From assembly GCA_020722245.1 (NCBI GenBank), contig DYLE01000123.1, positions 1 through 7,210 on the forward strand: 7,210 nt of DNA, read 5' to 3'. Numbering within the stretch: the first letter of the stretch is position 1; every line of letters starts with the position of its first letter. Shown piece by piece: positions 5,528-7,210 of the stretch. This DNA is from Desulfonema limicola (GTDB lineage Bacteria > Desulfobacterota > Desulfobacteria > Desulfobacterales > Desulfosalsimonadaceae). Made by a program: the position numbers and the translations under genes. A model generated the notes under the pieces. It saw only the letters and a program-made list of their open reading frames with translations. It had not been told where the DNA came from and did not search any database.

Positions 5528-6452
5528 CGTTATTTTTATGGGAACCCCTGATTTTGCTGTTCCCGCATTAACTGCGCTGGTCGATTACGGGTGCCGCATT
5601 CCCCTGGTGGTCACCCGTCCGGACCGGGCTCAAGGCCGGGGACGCCGGCTTCTGCCGCCGCCGGTTAAAACCGCCGCCCAATGCCTCGGCCTTCCCGTGG
5701 ATCAGCCTGAGACGATCCGCACCAGGGAGTTTTATGAAAGGATCCAGGGCATCCATCCGGACCTTATGGTGGTGGTGGCCTATAAACACATCCTTCCGGA
5801 AAAAATTTTGAATATCCCTCGTCTCGGCGCGATCAACCTGCACGCCTCGCTTTTGCCCAAATACCGCGGCCCTGCCCCGATTCCATGGGCTATCATCAAC
5901 GGCGATACGGAAACCGGGGTCACGGTGATGCGGATGGACAAGGGGCTGGATACCGGCGAAATTTTGATGAGCCGGTCCATTCCTATTCATTCCGACGATA
6001 CCGCAGAAAGCCTGAAGCAGCGGCTTTCTGCCCTGTCCGCTGATCTTCTTAAAAAGGTTTTGGAACAAATGGAAAACGGCAGACTCACGCCGGTGCCGCA
6101 GGTGAATACGGAAGCCAGCTACGCCCCATTGCTTAAAAAAAAAGACGGGCATATCAACTGGTCCCACCCGGCGGAAAAAATTGAGAGGTTTATTCGGGGA
6201 ATGACGCCCTGGCCCGGCGCGTTCACCTTTTTTAACGATAAAATGATCAAAATTTACAAGGCAAGGGTGAATCCTGTTTGCGGGAATGACCCTCCCGGAA
6301 TGGTGGTTCAAGGGTTTTCAGACGAGCTTCGAGTGGCGACCGGCCGGGGGTCGTTATCGATCCTGGAGGTTCAGGGGGCATCCGGAAAACGGCTTCATAT
6401 CAACGAGTTTTTAAGAGGCCATTCCATCCCGGTCGGTTCCCTGCTCACCTGA
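5511..6452 (+). CDS. fmt: Methionyl-tRNA formyltransferase
   Basis: The 313-residue enzyme transfers formyl from 10-formyltetrahydrofolate to initiator Met-tRNA. The N-terminal Rossmann domain opens with VIFMGTPDFAVPAL (7-20), followed by VTRPDRAQGRGRRLLPPPVK (34-53). The catalytic block NLHASLLPKYRGPAPIPWAI (109-128) supplies N109 and H111, and D147 lies in KGLDTGE. The C-terminal tRNA-binding domain runs from about 210 (INWSHPAEKIERFIRGMTPWPGA) to the end. The start is GTG at 5511. The first internal ATG would remove the first beta strand, so the GTG is preferred. The gene overlaps def by 17 bases, suggesting coupled translation. One oddity: residues 89-95 read VAYKHIL, where relatives usually have glycine in place of the lysine. 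Confidence 0.95.
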   Translation: MDKPFSVIFMGTPDFAVPALTALVDYGCRIPLVVTRPDRAQGRGRRLLPPPVKTAAQCLGLPVDQPETIRTREFYERIQGIHPDLMVVVAYKHILPEKILNIPRLGAINLHASLLPKYRGPAPIPWAIINGDTETGVTVMRMDKGLDTGEILMSRSIPIHSDDTAESLKQRLSALSADLLKKVLEQMENGRLTPVPQVNTEASYAPLLKKKDGHINWSHPAEKIERFIRGMTPWPGAFTFFNDKMIKIYKARVNPVCGNDPPGMVVQGFSDELRVATGRGSLSILEVQGASGKRLHINEFLRGHSIPVGSLLT

Positions 6453-6514
6453 TGCATTGAATCGGGCTGCGCGGACTTTTTAAAACGCTTCGGTTGGAAA
6501 AACGCAAATCACGC

Positions 6515-7210
6515 ATGACCGTCAATCCACGAAAAACCGCTCTCCACATCCTCAACACCCTGGATCGGGGAAAACGTCATTTAGATGAAATCCTTGATGA
6601 GGGTCTCACGGGATCTGGAAAAACCATTCCTGTTGTCGACCGCAGGCTGATCAACGCCCTGGTTTACGGGGTGCTTCGACGGCGAAGTCGGCTGGACTGG
6701 ATGATTGAACAACAGTCCACCCTCCCCACCAAAAAAATCCATCCGGAGGTATTAAACATCCTTCGCCTGGGGTTGTTTCAGGTGTTTTTTTTAAACCGAA
6801 TACCGGCTTCGGCGGCGGTAGACACCTCCGTGGAAATGGCCAAAAAAATCGCCTCTGCCAAGACCGCCGGGTTTGTAAATGGGCTGCTTCGAAACGCCAT
6901 CCGCAACAAGGACGCCCTATCCCGCCTGCCGCAGGATATGGCGCCGGAAACCGCCATGGCCCTTGACCAGTCGTTCCCACCATGGCTGATTCGTCGATGG
7001 GTAAAACGCTACGGTTTTGCAAAAACCCAAAGCCTGTGCGAGGCGATGAACGAGATTCCTCCGGTGACGGTTCGCGTAAACACCCTGAAAACAGATCGCG
7101 ACCAGCTTTTGCGCGAGCTTCGGCCCGAGGTCCGACAGGTCTTTGTGACGCCCTATTCGGCAGACGGCCTTTGTTTTTCAAGACCCCAAAAATCGATCCA
7201 TGAGCTGACC
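6515..7210 (+). CDS. rsmB: 16S rRNA m5C967 methyltransferase RsmB, N-terminal part (runs off the window)
   Basis: 232 codons stay open to the window edge. The first ~140 residues form the NusB-like RNA-binding domain that opens RsmB: PRKTALHILNTLDRG (5-19), DRRLINALVYGVLRRR (42-57), LNILRLGLFQVFFLNRIP (80-97) and AGFVNGLLRNAI (118-129). Then come FPPWLIRRW (154-162) and PPVTVRVNTLK (182-192), the entry to the methyltransferase domain. The SAM-binding motif and the catalytic cysteines lie beyond the window. RsmB methylates C967 of 16S rRNA using S-adenosylmethionine. The ATG at 6515 has no good ribosome binding site; TTG at 6494 is an in-frame alternative. It follows fmt by 62 bases, the same neighbour as in E. 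coli, and no terminator separates them. Confidence 0.9.
   Translation, partial: MTVNPRKTALHILNTLDRGKRHLDEILDEGLTGSGKTIPVVDRRLINALVYGVLRRRSRLDWMIEQQSTLPTKKIHPEVLNILRLGLFQVFFLNRIPASAAVDTSVEMAKKIASAKTAGFVNGLLRNAIRNKDALSRLPQDMAPETAMALDQSFPPWLIRRWVKRYGFAKTQSLCEAMNEIPPVTVRVNTLKTDRDQLLRELRPEVRQVFVTPYSADGLCFSRPQKSIHELT

Noticed and set aside
5568..6311. Long 247-codon open frame on the - strand opposite fmt
   Set aside because: It is the antisense shadow of fmt, which carries all its family motifs. The shadow has a histidine- and arginine-rich composition and no recognisable domain.
6651..7181. 176-codon open frame on the - strand opposite rsmB
   Set aside because: The + strand reads as a clean RsmB N-terminus throughout; the opposite frame is a shadow.

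Overview
The window splits into two unlike parts. Positions 6515 to 7210 and 3091 to 6452 carry ordinary core genes. These are a Mut7-C type RNase-like protein (+), tRNA-Leu(CAG) (-), and a + strand run of ribF, def, fmt and the first 232 codons of rsmB. The def-fmt pairing, the Mut7-C protein with a ubiquitin-like N-terminus and the moderate GC content suggest a deltaproteobacterium (Desulfobacterota, perhaps Desulfobacterales). This is inference from gene content; nothing in the window proves the taxon.

Positions 1 to about 3050 look like an accessory region full of broken genes, all on the - strand. In their direction of transcription they are: an IS200-family transposase remnant with its left-end hairpin (2773-3035); about 280 bases with no convincing gene; a RadC-like JAB-domain pseudogene (2106-2488) with an intact promoter and ribosome binding site but a shifted frame and a lost C-terminal half; a short leader-like ORF overlapping the next gene by ATGA; an intact DUF6946-like gene with a nuclease-like residue pattern (1209-1901); and an SNF2-type helicase that keeps only its first RecA domain (20-1099). 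An imperfect hairpin with integron attC-like core boxes abuts the start of the DUF6946-like gene.

The core genes work together in translation and cofactor supply. RibF makes FMN and FAD. Fmt formylates initiator Met-tRNA and Def removes the formyl group from new proteins. RsmB methylates 16S rRNA. The tRNA is transcribed divergently from ribF across a 107-base spacer and converges on the Mut7-C gene. The left part could be the worn remnant of a defence or cassette-type island, with the helicase and DUF6946-like gene as its most interesting neighbours. No complete new system is visible in this window.
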